Assembly (NCBI RefSeq): GCF_964212655.1
Contig: NZ_OZ156465.1
Location: forward strand, 1,364,001-1,428,000
Direction: 5' to 3'
Source of the DNA: Candidatus Thiodiazotropha sp. LNASS1
Lineage (GTDB): Bacteria > Pseudomonadota > Gammaproteobacteria > Chromatiales > Chromatiaceae
DNA length: 64,000 nucleotides
The first letter of the stretch is position 1. Each line of letters opens with the position of its first letter. The notes beneath the pieces are model-generated. The model did no database searches. It was not told the DNA's origin and saw only the letters and a program-made list of their open reading frames with translations. Positions 18,637 through 27,925 of this stretch are shown here, one piece after another. The position numbers and the translations under genes are program-made.

Positions 18637-19761
18637 ATGTTAAAGAAACTGGTTTTCACGTTGATAGGTCTGGCTATCCTGATAGGCGTACCGACCCTTA
18701 TCAAGTTGAAACAATTCGAAACCATGGGTGCGGCACAGATGGAGATGCCCCCCGAGACAGTAACCTCAGATCAGGTCCGCAGCCAGCGTTGGCCTAACAC
18801 AGTGAGCGCAACCGGTTCGCTGGTCGCTGTTCAGGGGGTAATCGTCAGCGCCGAACTGGGCGGCAAGATCGAAGAGATTGCCTTTGAATCAGGTGATCGA
18901 GTCAAGCAGGACGATCTACTGGTTCGTATCGACGTCTCCGCTGAGCAGGCGCAGCTCCGCTCAGCTGAGGCCGCGGCCAAACTGGCGCGTATCAACCTGG
19001 ATCGCAACCGGGATCTGCGCGCCAACAAGACCGTCTCTCAGGCCGATCTCGACACCGCCGAGGCCAACTTCAAGCAGGCCACCGCCCAGGTGGACAATGT
19101 GCGCGCCACCATTGCCAAAAAGACGCTGCGCGCCCCCTTTGCCGGTCAGCTGGGACTGCGCCAGGTCAATCTGGGACAGATTGTCGAGCAGGGCACGCCT
19201 GTTGTGACCTTGCAGACCATCGATCCGATCTATGTTGACTTCTCATTGCCTCAGCAGCAATTCTCCATCCTGGAACCCGGCACCGAGGTGCAGGTGACAA
19301 CCGATGCGGCCCCCGAAAAGGCCTTCAGCGGCAGGATCATCGCCGTGAATCCCGAGATCGATCAGATGACACGCAGCGTGCGCGTCAGGGCAACCCTGTC
19401 CAATCAGAGCGAACTGCTGCGTCCCGGCATGTTTGCCAATGTGGAGGTGATGCTGTCGGATGATGAGGAAGTGCTCGCCATCCCCGCCACCGCGGTGCTC
19501 TATGCGCCCTACGGCGATACCGTATTTGTTATCGACCAGGTCGAGGATGAAAAGAGCGGTGAAAAACAGCTCGTGCTGCGTCAGCAGGTGATCCGCCTTG
19601 GCGCCACCCGGGGCGATTTCGTTGCCGTGGTGACGGGGCTCGAGGAGGAGGAAAAGGTGGTCACCAGCGGTGTCTTCAAACTGCGGCCGAAGATGGCGGT
19701 AATCGTCGACAACACCCTGGCACCCGAAGCGGAGATGGAGCCCACCCCCGAGAATGAGTAA
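18637..19761 (+). CDS. RND efflux periplasmic adaptor subunit
   Basis: 374 residues with an N-terminal membrane anchor/signal (LVFTLIGLAILIGVPTLI). Membrane-fusion order: barrel-sandwich half VSAELGGKIEEIAFESGDRVKQDDLLVRID (about 68-97), alpha-hairpin (about 105-165), second half LRAPFAGQLGLRQVNLGQIVEQGTPVVTLQ (about 165-195), then beta-barrel and membrane-proximal domains. It transfers substrate from the inner-membrane pump to an outer-membrane channel. The permease gene starts 55 bases downstream. No outer-membrane factor is encoded here, so a TolC-like protein elsewhere is needed. Confidence 0.92.
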   Translation: MLKKLVFTLIGLAILIGVPTLIKLKQFETMGAAQMEMPPETVTSDQVRSQRWPNTVSATGSLVAVQGVIVSAELGGKIEEIAFESGDRVKQDDLLVRIDVSAEQAQLRSAEAAAKLARINLDRNRDLRANKTVSQADLDTAEANFKQATAQVDNVRATIAKKTLRAPFAGQLGLRQVNLGQIVEQGTPVVTLQTIDPIYVDFSLPQQQFSILEPGTEVQVTTDAAPEKAFSGRIIAVNPEIDQMTRSVRVRATLSNQSELLRPGMFANVEVMLSDDEEVLAIPATAVLYAPYGDTVFVIDQVEDEKSGEKQLVLRQQVIRLGATRGDFVAVVTGLEEEEKVVTSGVFKLRPKMAVIVDNTLAPEAEMEPTPENE

Positions 19762-19816
19762 ATCCATCCAACGCTATGACGATGCGCTGTAAGAACTTTG
19801 AGCAAGGGACTTTGAT

Positions 19817-22800
19817 ATGGCAAGGATGAAAGCCTTTACCGATCTGTTCATCCAGCGGCCGGTGGTTGCGATCGTGCTCAATCTGTTGATTGTCATAGCC
19901 GGTTTTCAGGCCTGGAACAGTCTCAACATCCGGCAATATCCGCGTAGCGACAACGCCACTGTCAATATCTCCACCGTCTATGTGGGCGCCAGCGCGGAGC
20001 TGGTGCGCGGTTTCATTACCACGCCGCTGGAGCAGGCCATCGCTTCGGCCGACGGTATCGACTATATCGAATCGAAGAGCCTTCAGGGCTTCTCCATGAT
20101 CAACGCCCGCCTGAAGCTCAACTACGAGCCTACCAAGGCCCTGGCGGAGATTACCGCCAAGGTGAACCAGGTGCGCAACGAGCTGCCTGCCGAGGCCCAG
20201 GTGCCGGCGATCTCAGTGCAGTCGGCCGATTCGGAATTCGCCGCAGCCTATATCAGCTTCGCTTCCGATATCCTTTCCCAGGCCGAGATCACCGACTACC
20301 TGATCCGTGTCATACAGCCGCGCCTGGCCGCCGTTGCGGGAGTTCAGCGGGCCGAGATATTCGGCGCCCGCACCTTCGCCATGCGCATCTGGCTGAAGCC
20401 GGACAAGATGGCCGCCTACCACGTCAGTCCGGCACAGGTGCGCCAGGCACTGGCCGCCAACAACTTTCTCGCCGCCGTCGGCAGCACAAAGGGTTCTCTT
20501 GTCCAGGTCACCCTGACGGCCAATACGGATCTTCACACGGTGGAGGAGTTCGAGCGCCTGGTGATCCGGCAGCAGGACGACGCTATCGTGCGCCTGAAGG
20601 ATATCGCCGAGGTTACCCTCGGTGCCGAGGATTACGACACTACGGTCAGCTACCTGGGCCAGACAGCTGTCTTCATGGGCATCTTTCCCCTGCCCACCGC
20701 CAACACCATCGATGTCATCAAACGGGTGCGCACGGAGATCGATGCCATATCCCGCGACCTGCCGACCGGCCTCGAGGTGGAGCTCGGCTACGACGCCTCT
20801 GAATATATCGCCAATGCCATCACCGAGGTCACCAAGACCCTGGGCGACACCCTGATGATCGTCATCGTCGTCATCTTCCTCTTCATGGGCTCGATGCGTT
20901 CCGCCCTGGTGCCGATGTTCGCGATACCGGTTTCGCTGATCGGCAGCATCTTTCTGATGCAGATTTTCGGCTTCTCCCTCAACCTGCTCACCCTGCTGGC
21001 CATCGTACTCTCCGTCGGCCTGGTGGTGGACGACGCCATTGTCATGGTGGAAAACATCGAGCGCCATCTAAGGGAGGGTCGCAGCAAACGGGAGGCTGCC
21101 CTGCTCGGCGCACGCGAGCTGGTGGGACCGGTCATCGCCATGACCATCACCCTGGCGGCGGTCTATATACCTATCGCCATGCAGGGGGGGCTCACCGGCG
21201 CCCTGTTTCGCGAGTTCGCCCTTACCCTGGCCGGCACCGTCACCATCTCCGGCTTTGTCGCACTGACCCTTTCGCCGATGATGTCCTCCCACATGCTGCG
21301 CAGTGCCGCGGACGAGGAGAAGGGCTTTACCGGCTGGGTCAATCACCACTTCGATCGCATGCGACTGGCCTACGGCCGCCTGATCGATAACACCCTGGAC
21401 GCTCGCCCCTTCGTCTATGTGATATGGCTCGCTGTCGCCGCGGCGGCCTTTCCCCTCTACAACATGTCGCCCAAGGAGCTGGCGCCCGGCGAGGATCAGA
21501 GTGTTATCTTCGGCGTGATCAACGCATCGGCCAACGCCACAGCCAATCAGAAGGAGTATTACGGCAAGGCCGTCGAGCAGGCTTTCCTGAGTACGGAGGA
21601 GGTGGATCTCACCTTTCAGATTCTGCTCGCCCCCTCCGTCGGCGCCCTCTACGATACCGACGGCTTCTCCGGCATGGTGGTCAAGCCATGGCACAATCCA
21701 CGTGAGCGCACTGTCTTTGAGATCATACCCGAGATTCAGGCCAAGCTGTCGCAGATCCCGGGCTTCCAGATCTTCGCCACCACGCCACCCGCCCTACCTG
21801 GCGGCAGCAACTTCCCCGTCGAGTTCATCATCGCCTCCACCGGGGACGCCAAGCGGTTGCTCGACTTCGCCCAACAGATACAGGGCAAGGCTGCGGAAAG
21901 CGGCATGTTCCACTTTCCACCCCTGATCGACCTCAAATACGATCAGCCCCAGGCTCAGGTGGTATTGGACCGGGATAAGATCGGCGCCCTCGGGCTCGAT
22001 CTGAATCAGGTCGGCAACGACATGGCTGCCGCCCTGGGTGGCGACTACGTCAACCGTTTCAATATCGCGGGGCGCAGTTATAAGGTGATTCCGCAGATCG
22101 AGCGCGCCCAGCGGCTCAATCCGGAGCAGCTTACCGAGATCTATATCAACGGCCCGCAAGGCGAACTGATCCCGCTGAGCAGCGTGGCACGCATCGAAAA
22201 CAGCACGGTGCCCCGCTCCCTCAACCGCTTCCAGCAGCTCAACTCGGTAAAGCTCTCGGGCATGACCAATCGTACTCTCGACGAAGCCCTCACCGTGCTG
22301 GAAGATGCGGCGCGGGAGATCCTGCCACCCGGCTACACCATCGACTACACCGGTGAGTCGCGCCAGCTGCGCCATGAGGGCAACAAGTTCCTGCCCGCCT
22401 TTTCCCTGGCCATCGTGATGATCTTCATGGCGCTGGCGGTGCAGTTCAACTCATTCCGCGACCCGCTGATCATCCTCCTGGGATCAGTGCCGCTGGCGAT
22501 GTTCGGTGCCCTGATCTTCACCTTCCTGAAGATGCCCAATCCCAACATGCCCTTCTGGACCAGCGGCTGGACCACCACCCTCAACATCTATGCCCAGGTG
22601 GGACTGGTGACCCTGGTCGGCCTGATCGCGAAAAACGGCATCCTCATCGTCGAGTTCGCCAACAAACTGCAGGAACAGGGATTATCAAAGATCGACGCCG
22701 TGCGCGAGGCGGCCATGACCCGTCTGCGCCCGGTATTGATGACGACCGTGGCGACGGTCGCCGGTCACTTTCCCCTGATCCTGGTAACCGGCGCCGGCGC

Positions 22801-22990
22801 CGCAGCACGCAACTCCATCGGCCTGGTACTGGTCGGCGGCATGGCCATCGGTACGCTATTCACCCTCTTCGTGCTGCCGTCGATCTATGTCCTGTTGGCA
22901 AAGGAGCACACTCACGAGGAACCTGAAGAGGCTGCCGGCATCGCGGTGTCCGCCAATGCCGAGCCGGCGTTGAACAGTGATCGAGCCTGA
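19817..22990 (+). CDS. RND (HAE-type) multidrug efflux permease
   Basis: 1057 residues, twelve transmembrane helices with two large periplasmic loops. Signatures include the N-terminal FIQRPVVAIVLNLLIVIAG, the proton-relay Asp-Asp in LSVGLVVDDAIVMVENIERHL (helix 4), the second-half GLIAKNGILIVEFANKL and AAMTRLRPVLMTTVATVAGHFPL. It belongs with AcrB/MexF-like drug/proton antiporters. The exact substrate is not predictable. Base composition is distinctly GC-richer than the flanking intergenic DNA. Operon with the upstream adaptor. Confidence 0.93.
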   Translation: MARMKAFTDLFIQRPVVAIVLNLLIVIAGFQAWNSLNIRQYPRSDNATVNISTVYVGASAELVRGFITTPLEQAIASADGIDYIESKSLQGFSMINARLKLNYEPTKALAEITAKVNQVRNELPAEAQVPAISVQSADSEFAAAYISFASDILSQAEITDYLIRVIQPRLAAVAGVQRAEIFGARTFAMRIWLKPDKMAAYHVSPAQVRQALAANNFLAAVGSTKGSLVQVTLTANTDLHTVEEFERLVIRQQDDAIVRLKDIAEVTLGAEDYDTTVSYLGQTAVFMGIFPLPTANTIDVIKRVRTEIDAISRDLPTGLEVELGYDASEYIANAITEVTKTLGDTLMIVIVVIFLFMGSMRSALVPMFAIPVSLIGSIFLMQIFGFSLNLLTLLAIVLSVGLVVDDAIVMVENIERHLREGRSKREAALLGARELVGPVIAMTITLAAVYIPIAMQGGLTGALFREFALTLAGTVTISGFVALTLSPMMSSHMLRSAADEEKGFTGWVNHHFDRMRLAYGRLIDNTLDARPFVYVIWLAVAAAAFPLYNMSPKELAPGEDQSVIFGVINASANATANQKEYYGKAVEQAFLSTEEVDLTFQILLAPSVGALYDTDGFSGMVVKPWHNPRERTVFEIIPEIQAKLSQIPGFQIFATTPPALPGGSNFPVEFIIASTGDAKRLLDFAQQIQGKAAESGMFHFPPLIDLKYDQPQAQVVLDRDKIGALGLDLNQVGNDMAAALGGDYVNRFNIAGRSYKVIPQIERAQRLNPEQLTEIYINGPQGELIPLSSVARIENSTVPRSLNRFQQLNSVKLSGMTNRTLDEALTVLEDAAREILPPGYTIDYTGESRQLRHEGNKFLPAFSLAIVMIFMALAVQFNSFRDPLIILLGSVPLAMFGALIFTFLKMPNPNMPFWTSGWTTTLNIYAQVGLVTLVGLIAKNGILIVEFANKLQEQGLSKIDAVREAAMTRLRPVLMTTVATVAGHFPLILVTGAGAAARNSIGLVLVGGMAIGTLFTLFVLPSIYVLLAKEHTHEEPEEAAGIAVSANAEPALNSDRA

Positions 22991-23103
22991 TACGCAACCT
23001 CCCTTTGTTAGGGCCTGTTACCACTCATCCAATCGGCCCAAACTGAATTTGAAAGCGTCAAGCTCACCACGCAGGCATGCCCGGTTGTTCTTAAAATATC
23101 GCT

Positions 23104-23844
23104 TCAACCCTCCATTAGATCCGCTTCTACTATATTGCTGGCAAAGTCATGATAGACGGCACCGACCTGCTTGGCCATGGAATCCGGAAACGCATGAAAT
23201 TCATCTAATTCCAGGGCATTGATGATCGCCTGGGGAACGAGCTCCGCCGGCTCTGCGATTTCACCCAGCCCGGCATGCGCGGCCATTTCCGTCGCTATCG
23301 GACCCGGGTGTACGCTGACCACCTGAGTACCCTGCTCCTTGAGAACGTCGCGCAGGCCCTGGGTCATGGAGTAGGATGCCGCCTTTGACGCCGAGTAGGT
23401 GGCGAAATCCGCAAAGTTCTTCATGGAAGCGACGGAGTTGAGCTGTACCAGCGCACCACCGCCGTTTACCTTCAAAATGGGTGCGAAGGCCTGTGCCATC
23501 CGCATCAATCCATATACATTCACTTCCATCTCGTCCTGCAGCGCAGCAACCGCGTTGCTGGCCATGGGATTTGCAATATTCAACATGCCCGCATTGTTGA
23601 TTACTATCTCCACATCGCCGGCCAGGCTCGCGGCGGTGGTGATACTACCCGGATCGTTGAGGTCGATGCGCAATGCAACGACGCGTTCACCATAGGCATC
23701 GGTCAAGGGTTTGAGAGACTCGGGATTACGCGCCGCGGCGTATATCTTGCTCGCACCGGCAAGTAAAAACTCCTCCACTATGCTCTTGCCTATACCGCGG
23801 TTGGCGCCTGTTACCAGAACAATTCGACCTTTCACTGATTGCAT
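23104..23844 (-). CDS. Short-chain dehydrogenase/reductase
   Basis: 246 residues from the ATG preceded at 8 bases by AAGGAG. Classical SDR: cofactor loop VTGANRGIGKSIVEE (T-G-x3-G-x-G), NNAG at about 80, the catalytic serine in LVQLNSVASM and Y-x3-K in FATYSASKAASYSMTQGL. It reduces or oxidises an unknown carbonyl/alcohol. Divergent from a TetR regulator with two palindromic operators between, so it is almost certainly that regulator's target. Confidence 0.9.
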   Translation of the reverse strand: MQSVKGRIVLVTGANRGIGKSIVEEFLLAGASKIYAAARNPESLKPLTDAYGERVVALRIDLNDPGSITTAASLAGDVEIVINNAGMLNIANPMASNAVAALQDEMEVNVYGLMRMAQAFAPILKVNGGGALVQLNSVASMKNFADFATYSASKAASYSMTQGLRDVLKEQGTQVVSVHPGPIATEMAAHAGLGEIAEPAELVPQAIINALELDEFHAFPDSMAKQVGAVYHDFASNIVEADLMEG

Positions 23845-23873
23845 GGGATAGCTCCTTTGGTTGATCAATATTG

Positions 23874-23889
23874 TGTACCGTTCGGTACA
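23874..23889. promoter_or_regulatory. TetR-type operator, copy 1 (TGTACCGTTCGGTACA)
   Basis: A palindrome with perfect 7-base arms TGTACCG/CGGTACA around TT, lying 30 bases from the SDR start. Its core (TACCG-N2-CGGTA) recurs 28 bases away at 23904-23915. Confidence 0.8.
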
Positions 23890-23903
23890 TATTTGAATTA
23901 TTA

Positions 23904-23915
23904 TACCGATCGGTA
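23904..23915. promoter_or_regulatory. TetR-type operator, copy 2 (TACCGATCGGTA)
   Basis: A perfect 12-base palindrome with the same half-site as copy 1. It lies nearer the regulator gene, so binding to both sites would repress the SDR and the regulator together. Confidence 0.8.
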
Positions 23916-23952
23916 CATAATGTCAACATGAAACATGGTGAAGAGGCGAACG

Positions 23953-24564
23953 ATGAGTGCAGGCAGGAAACGAACGTTTGATAAGTCGGATGCATTGGAC
24001 AAAGCGATGCGTGTTTTCTGGGAACATGGCTATGCCGGCACATCCGTGAGTGATCTGACTGAGGTGCTGGGGATCAACAAACCCAGCCTCTATTCAGCCT
24101 TTGGCAACAAAGAGCAGCTGTTCGCGACAGCGCTGGAACACTACATGTCGCACTATGGTGCACCGCTCCTGGAACGACTCACACAACCCACAGACATACC
24201 CTTCGCAGACCGGGTTCGAGCCTATATGCTTGGCATTATCGACTTGATCAACAGCGATGATTCACCCAAAGGGTGTCTGTTTGTGAAAAGCTGTTGCGAG
24301 GCCGGTAGCTCCGCAATGCCTGATGACGTTTCCCTGTCATTGCAGGAAATGAGACAGGTTAACGCCCAGTTGCTGACTAAGGCAGTGCAAGCCGAGCAGA
24401 AAAGAGGCCTTCTGCTTCAAGCAGCCAAGCCAAGGGATATCGCTGAATATCTGCTGTCCGTGTTGTATGGCCTCTCTGTACTGGCAAGACAGGGTAAATC
24501 CCGCAAAGAACTTGTCAGGATCGTCAATGTAGCTATTACTGCACTGCCGATGTCTCAAGCGTGA
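23953..24564 (+). CDS. TetR/AcrR family transcriptional regulator
   Basis: 203 residues from the ATG at 23953. The N-terminal helix-turn-helix reads FDKSDALDKAMRVFWEHGYAGTSVSDLTEVLGINKPSLYSAFGNKEQLF. The C-terminal region (about 80-200) resembles the TetR_C ligand domain of YcdC/AcrR-like members, with the SPKGCLFVKSCCEAG cysteine-containing segment. The half-site shared by two palindromes upstream is its probable target. An ATG six codons earlier is possible. Confidence 0.9.
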   Translation: MSAGRKRTFDKSDALDKAMRVFWEHGYAGTSVSDLTEVLGINKPSLYSAFGNKEQLFATALEHYMSHYGAPLLERLTQPTDIPFADRVRAYMLGIIDLINSDDSPKGCLFVKSCCEAGSSAMPDDVSLSLQEMRQVNAQLLTKAVQAEQKRGLLLQAAKPRDIAEYLLSVLYGLSVLARQGKSRKELVRIVNVAITALPMSQA

Positions 24565-24661
24565 CTGTTGAATTTCGCCTCATTGGTATCCATGGGATAG
24601 CAATCACATACCACCCAGAGTATGTACTGGTAAAATCCTAATCCGGCACATACTGTCATTT

Positions 24662-26254
24662 TTACTGCTTTTTTATTTCCAGGACAGATACACTCTTGCC
24701 ACCAAGTTCATGAACAACAATGCGGTTATTGTTTGTATCTGCAATAAACAATGTCTTGTCATGCAGTGCCAGGCCACCTGGCTCATTCAACTGAAACTGG
24801 CCGTTTACGGTACTGAGAAAACCCGGCCTGCCATCGCCTATTATCGATTTAATCACATCCTTCCCGAGATCAACGATTTTGATTTTATGATTATATGTGT
24901 CCGCCAGGATAACCGAATGTTCACCGGCCACTGCAATGCCCAACACGTGTTGTAGTTTCGCTTCGTGCAATGTTCCATCCACATCACCGAAATCGAACAA
25001 CCCCCTGCCCACCAATGTCTCCACGACTTCGTCTTTCAGGTGAATGCGCCTAATCGCCGAGGCTTCTGAATCAGCAATATATAACCAGTCTCCGAAAAGA
25101 CTCAAGCCACTTGGCTGGCTGAATGTGGCTTTTTCGATATCTCCATCAGCAATACCTTCACGTCCCGATCCCGCAAAATGAATGAGTTGTTTTGATGCGG
25201 TATTGTAAACCCAGATCTGGTGGCTGCCCGCCATTGCGATGAAGAGTCGATCATTCCTGAGCGCCAGCGCCCAAGGTGACGCCATACCAATCGATGTGGC
25301 CTTATAATAGCCTTCACGTTTTCTTTCCAGGACACCATTACCTGCAACGGTAGTCACTGTTTTATCTATCAGGTCAATGTATCGTATGGTGTGATTCCCC
25401 GTGTCGGCCACATAGATTCCATTGCTGTCAAAGACAAGACCTTGAGGCATGTTGAATCTTGCCCGGTTGAAACCGCCGTCCTCGTTTCCTGGCTCTTCCA
25501 TCCCAATGACATGCTGTGTTTGTCCCTGATGATCTGTCACAAGAATCCGATTATGTAGCGTATCGCTTATCGCCAGATGGGTGTCGGAAACCGCAATCTT
25601 ACCCGGTGCAGCCAAGGGGGTTGGTTTACTGTTTTCACGTTCCAGTCGTAAAGGGATTGGAGTGAGGTTAAGGATACTCTTGTGCTGTTCGAGCAGTTCA
25701 GTGATTTTGTTATCTATCGGCTGGTATTTTCCTTCACCTGTCACCCGTCCCAGCACTTCTCCGGCAGGATCGATAAATACCCGGGTGGGCCAAGCACGCA
25801 TACCATAATAGCCTGCCAACAGAGAGTCGACATCGTTGACGACCGGATGGTCGACACCATACCTGATTACAATACTCCTGAGTGTATCGAGATTCTTTTC
25901 ATTATCGAATTTCGGTGTGTGCACACCAATAACCAAAAGCTGATCCCCATACTTTTTTTCCAGCTTCTTCAAGTCAGCCAGCACATGGATGCAGTTGATA
26001 CACCCGTAAGTCCAAAAGTCCAGAATAACGACCTTTCCCAGCATGTCGTCAAATGTCAGAGGCCTCTCAACGTTCAACCATGGCATGCCTGGCGCAAACT
26101 CCGCGCTGGTATCGACAAGATCTCTCTGAAATTCATCACTCTGCCCGTGATCCGCAGTCTCTGAAGAGCAGCCGTTAAAGCTCAAGAGCACTAATAGAAA
26201 CAGCGACCATTGCAACCTGCGATATATTGATAACGGATTGCCACTGTCAATCAT
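24662..26254 (-). CDS. Thioredoxin-like / NHL-repeat lipoprotein (NHLRC2-like)
   Basis: 530 residues. The lipoprotein signal ends LLSFNGC (Cys29). A thioredoxin-like domain (about 45-195) has KVVILDFWTYGCINCIHVLADL with redox pair Cys85-Ile-Asn-Cys88. An NHL beta-propeller follows (about 215-520), with blades such as GLVFDSNGIYVADTGNHTIRYIDL and GLALHDKTLFIADTNNNRIVV. Same architecture as NHLRC2-type proteins. Anchored in the periplasm, it could transfer electrons or repair oxidised thiols of the nearby redox enzymes. It is separated by 136 bases from the ferredoxin gene upstream and may have its own promoter. Confidence 0.85.
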   Translation of the reverse strand: MIDSGNPLSIYRRLQWSLFLLVLLSFNGCSSETADHGQSDEFQRDLVDTSAEFAPGMPWLNVERPLTFDDMLGKVVILDFWTYGCINCIHVLADLKKLEKKYGDQLLVIGVHTPKFDNEKNLDTLRSIVIRYGVDHPVVNDVDSLLAGYYGMRAWPTRVFIDPAGEVLGRVTGEGKYQPIDNKITELLEQHKSILNLTPIPLRLERENSKPTPLAAPGKIAVSDTHLAISDTLHNRILVTDHQGQTQHVIGMEEPGNEDGGFNRARFNMPQGLVFDSNGIYVADTGNHTIRYIDLIDKTVTTVAGNGVLERKREGYYKATSIGMASPWALALRNDRLFIAMAGSHQIWVYNTASKQLIHFAGSGREGIADGDIEKATFSQPSGLSLFGDWLYIADSEASAIRRIHLKDEVVETLVGRGLFDFGDVDGTLHEAKLQHVLGIAVAGEHSVILADTYNHKIKIVDLGKDVIKSIIGDGRPGFLSTVNGQFQLNEPGGLALHDKTLFIADTNNNRIVVHELGGKSVSVLEIKKQ

Positions 26255-26390
26255 TTACTTTATTGCCCTGATAGCCATTCCTGACTACAAGTAGAGCATA
26301 GGGAGCCTGATATGTCTTTAGCTGCTTATAAGATGTTATGAATTCTTTATATTTTGAGAAGACCCCATAATTACCTGTAAAAACGGGGCC

Positions 26391-27467
26391 CTATTCCATG
26401 ACTTGAAAAAGGTTATTATGATGGTTGACTTGAGCGCAAATTCTGCAATGTGTTTGCGATCGCGTGCCACTTTCTACCGGCATATGCGCCTGGTTGCCAC
26501 AGCATGAACATTTTATCGGCGCTAAGATCAGATCCCGTTGATCCAACTGCGACCACTGAATGACCGATATGGCTTGTGCATTGCATATATCCTGACAGAT
26601 GCCACAGCCGGTACATGCCTGCGGCTCCATTCGGTAAAACATCTGTTCACTGTTTTCAGTGAGTATTATTGCACCATGAGGACAGATCCTGATACAGGCA
26701 TCGCAGCCATTGCATTTAAAGGCGTCAATTTGCGGCACATACGGCCAAATTGAAGACCCGCCTCTCTCCGGCAACAACTCTCCTGGTGCTGGAAATTCAT
26801 CAGCTTCCGTTTCATACAGCTTGAATATGGCTGATGCGGCCTGAACGTTGCCATCGATCATTCCCCTTAAAAATCCTCTACGACTAAGCTTGGATGCCGC
26901 GTCATTTGCAACCAGGAGAGAACTGATACGCAGCCACTTATTGCCACTCAATAGGCGATAACCGATTGGTGCATTCAAATCATCGGAAAGTGCCGGATTG
27001 ATCCGATCGACTCTTTCAAAGAACGTTTCCCCACTGTTGCGTTGACACTCTGAACAACTACCCGTTGCCACTAGCCACTCGGAATATCCCAGCCGATACA
27101 ACTTAAGAATATCGTGTATGCCGATGAGATGGATACAGGGGATGGTGCCTTTCTGCCGGGTAAATCCCACCTCTTCACAGGCACACAACGCGATCTTCCC
27201 CTGTTTCCATTCACCAATAAGAATCTCATATTGAAATGAGATCGCCCCTTCAGGACAAACAGGCGCACACAAACCGCACCCGTCACACAGTGTGGTATCG
27301 AGTTGCAACGCATCATCATCCAAAGACCATGCACGCTGTGGACAGGCATCCACACATGATGAACAGCTCGCCACCTCTACCCTTGCATGGACACAACGCT
27401 CTGAAACCACATCCGGCAATCTCTCTTCTTGTCGGATACGATCGAACAGTTCTTTTAAGTGAACCAT
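26391..27467 (-). CDS. Multi-cluster 4Fe-4S ferredoxin-like protein
   Basis: 358 residues. Two ferredoxin pairs are visible: CSSCVDACP and CDGCGLCAPVCP near the N-terminus, and CNGCDACIRICP and CTGCGICQDIC at about 255-305. Further cysteine groups (CAC, CSECQ, CSCCGN...CRIC) may bind another cluster or zinc. The middle contains LSRRGFLRGM, resembling a twin-arginine motif but far from the N-terminus, which suggests fusion of a cytoplasmic ferredoxin with a NapG-like part. It probably passes electrons in or to the molybdoenzyme system. Follows the monoheme cytochrome gene by 30 bases, hence likely co-transcribed. Confidence 0.8.
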   Translation of the reverse strand: MVHLKELFDRIRQEERLPDVVSERCVHARVEVASCSSCVDACPQRAWSLDDDALQLDTTLCDGCGLCAPVCPEGAISFQYEILIGEWKQGKIALCACEEVGFTRQKGTIPCIHLIGIHDILKLYRLGYSEWLVATGSCSECQRNSGETFFERVDRINPALSDDLNAPIGYRLLSGNKWLRISSLLVANDAASKLSRRGFLRGMIDGNVQAASAIFKLYETEADEFPAPGELLPERGGSSIWPYVPQIDAFKCNGCDACIRICPHGAIILTENSEQMFYRMEPQACTGCGICQDICNAQAISVIQWSQLDQRDLILAPIKCSCCGNQAHMPVESGTRSQTHCRICAQVNHHNNLFQVME

Positions 27468-27497
27468 TAGCCTGATAAAGAGATGCAGCTTGACATT

Positions 27498-27884
27498 TTA
27501 TTTTTTGAAGCTTCTTAGATAAGCGACAATGGCTTTAATATCTCCATCAGGAATATCGGCACGCCCAGGCATCGTCGGTGCACCGCCATACTTGGCTGAT
27601 CCATTTTTTATTATATTGACCAGATCCGCATCAGTACCAGTTTGTCCATCGCCATCTGTATCATACAGGAACACACCCTCTACAAAACTACGTGGCTTCG
27701 GATTCATTGCCATTGCTGCCGGTCCATCACCCTGCCCGGACAATCCGTGGCAAGCCACACAACCGCCCGTACCCTCGTAGACACCCTTGCCTGCAGCAGC
27801 ATCCGCAAGGGTACCTTGTGAGTTGAAAACCAACAGTGTTGCAAGGGATGATACAGCCACCCAATGTCTTTTATCCAATTTCAT
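27498..27884 (-). CDS. Monoheme class I cytochrome c
   Basis: 128 residues with a cleavable signal (VAVSSLATLLVFNSQGTLADA). One heme c site, GGCVACHG (CxxCH), lies near residue 41. The likely axial Met is in APTMPGRADIPDGDIKAIVAYLRSF near 105. It is a small periplasmic electron carrier like those serving molybdoenzymes and terminal oxidases. AGGAGAG precedes the ATG. It sits directly after the TorD-like gene (41 bases), so it is likely the soluble partner of the DmsA-like enzyme. Confidence 0.9.
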   Translation of the reverse strand: MKLDKRHWVAVSSLATLLVFNSQGTLADAAAGKGVYEGTGGCVACHGLSGQGDGPAAMAMNPKPRSFVEGVFLYDTDGDGQTGTDADLVNIIKNGSAKYGGAPTMPGRADIPDGDIKAIVAYLRSFKK

Positions 27885-27925
27885 TCGATACTCTCCTAAC
27901 GCATATTACTTGACCAGACCGGAAC

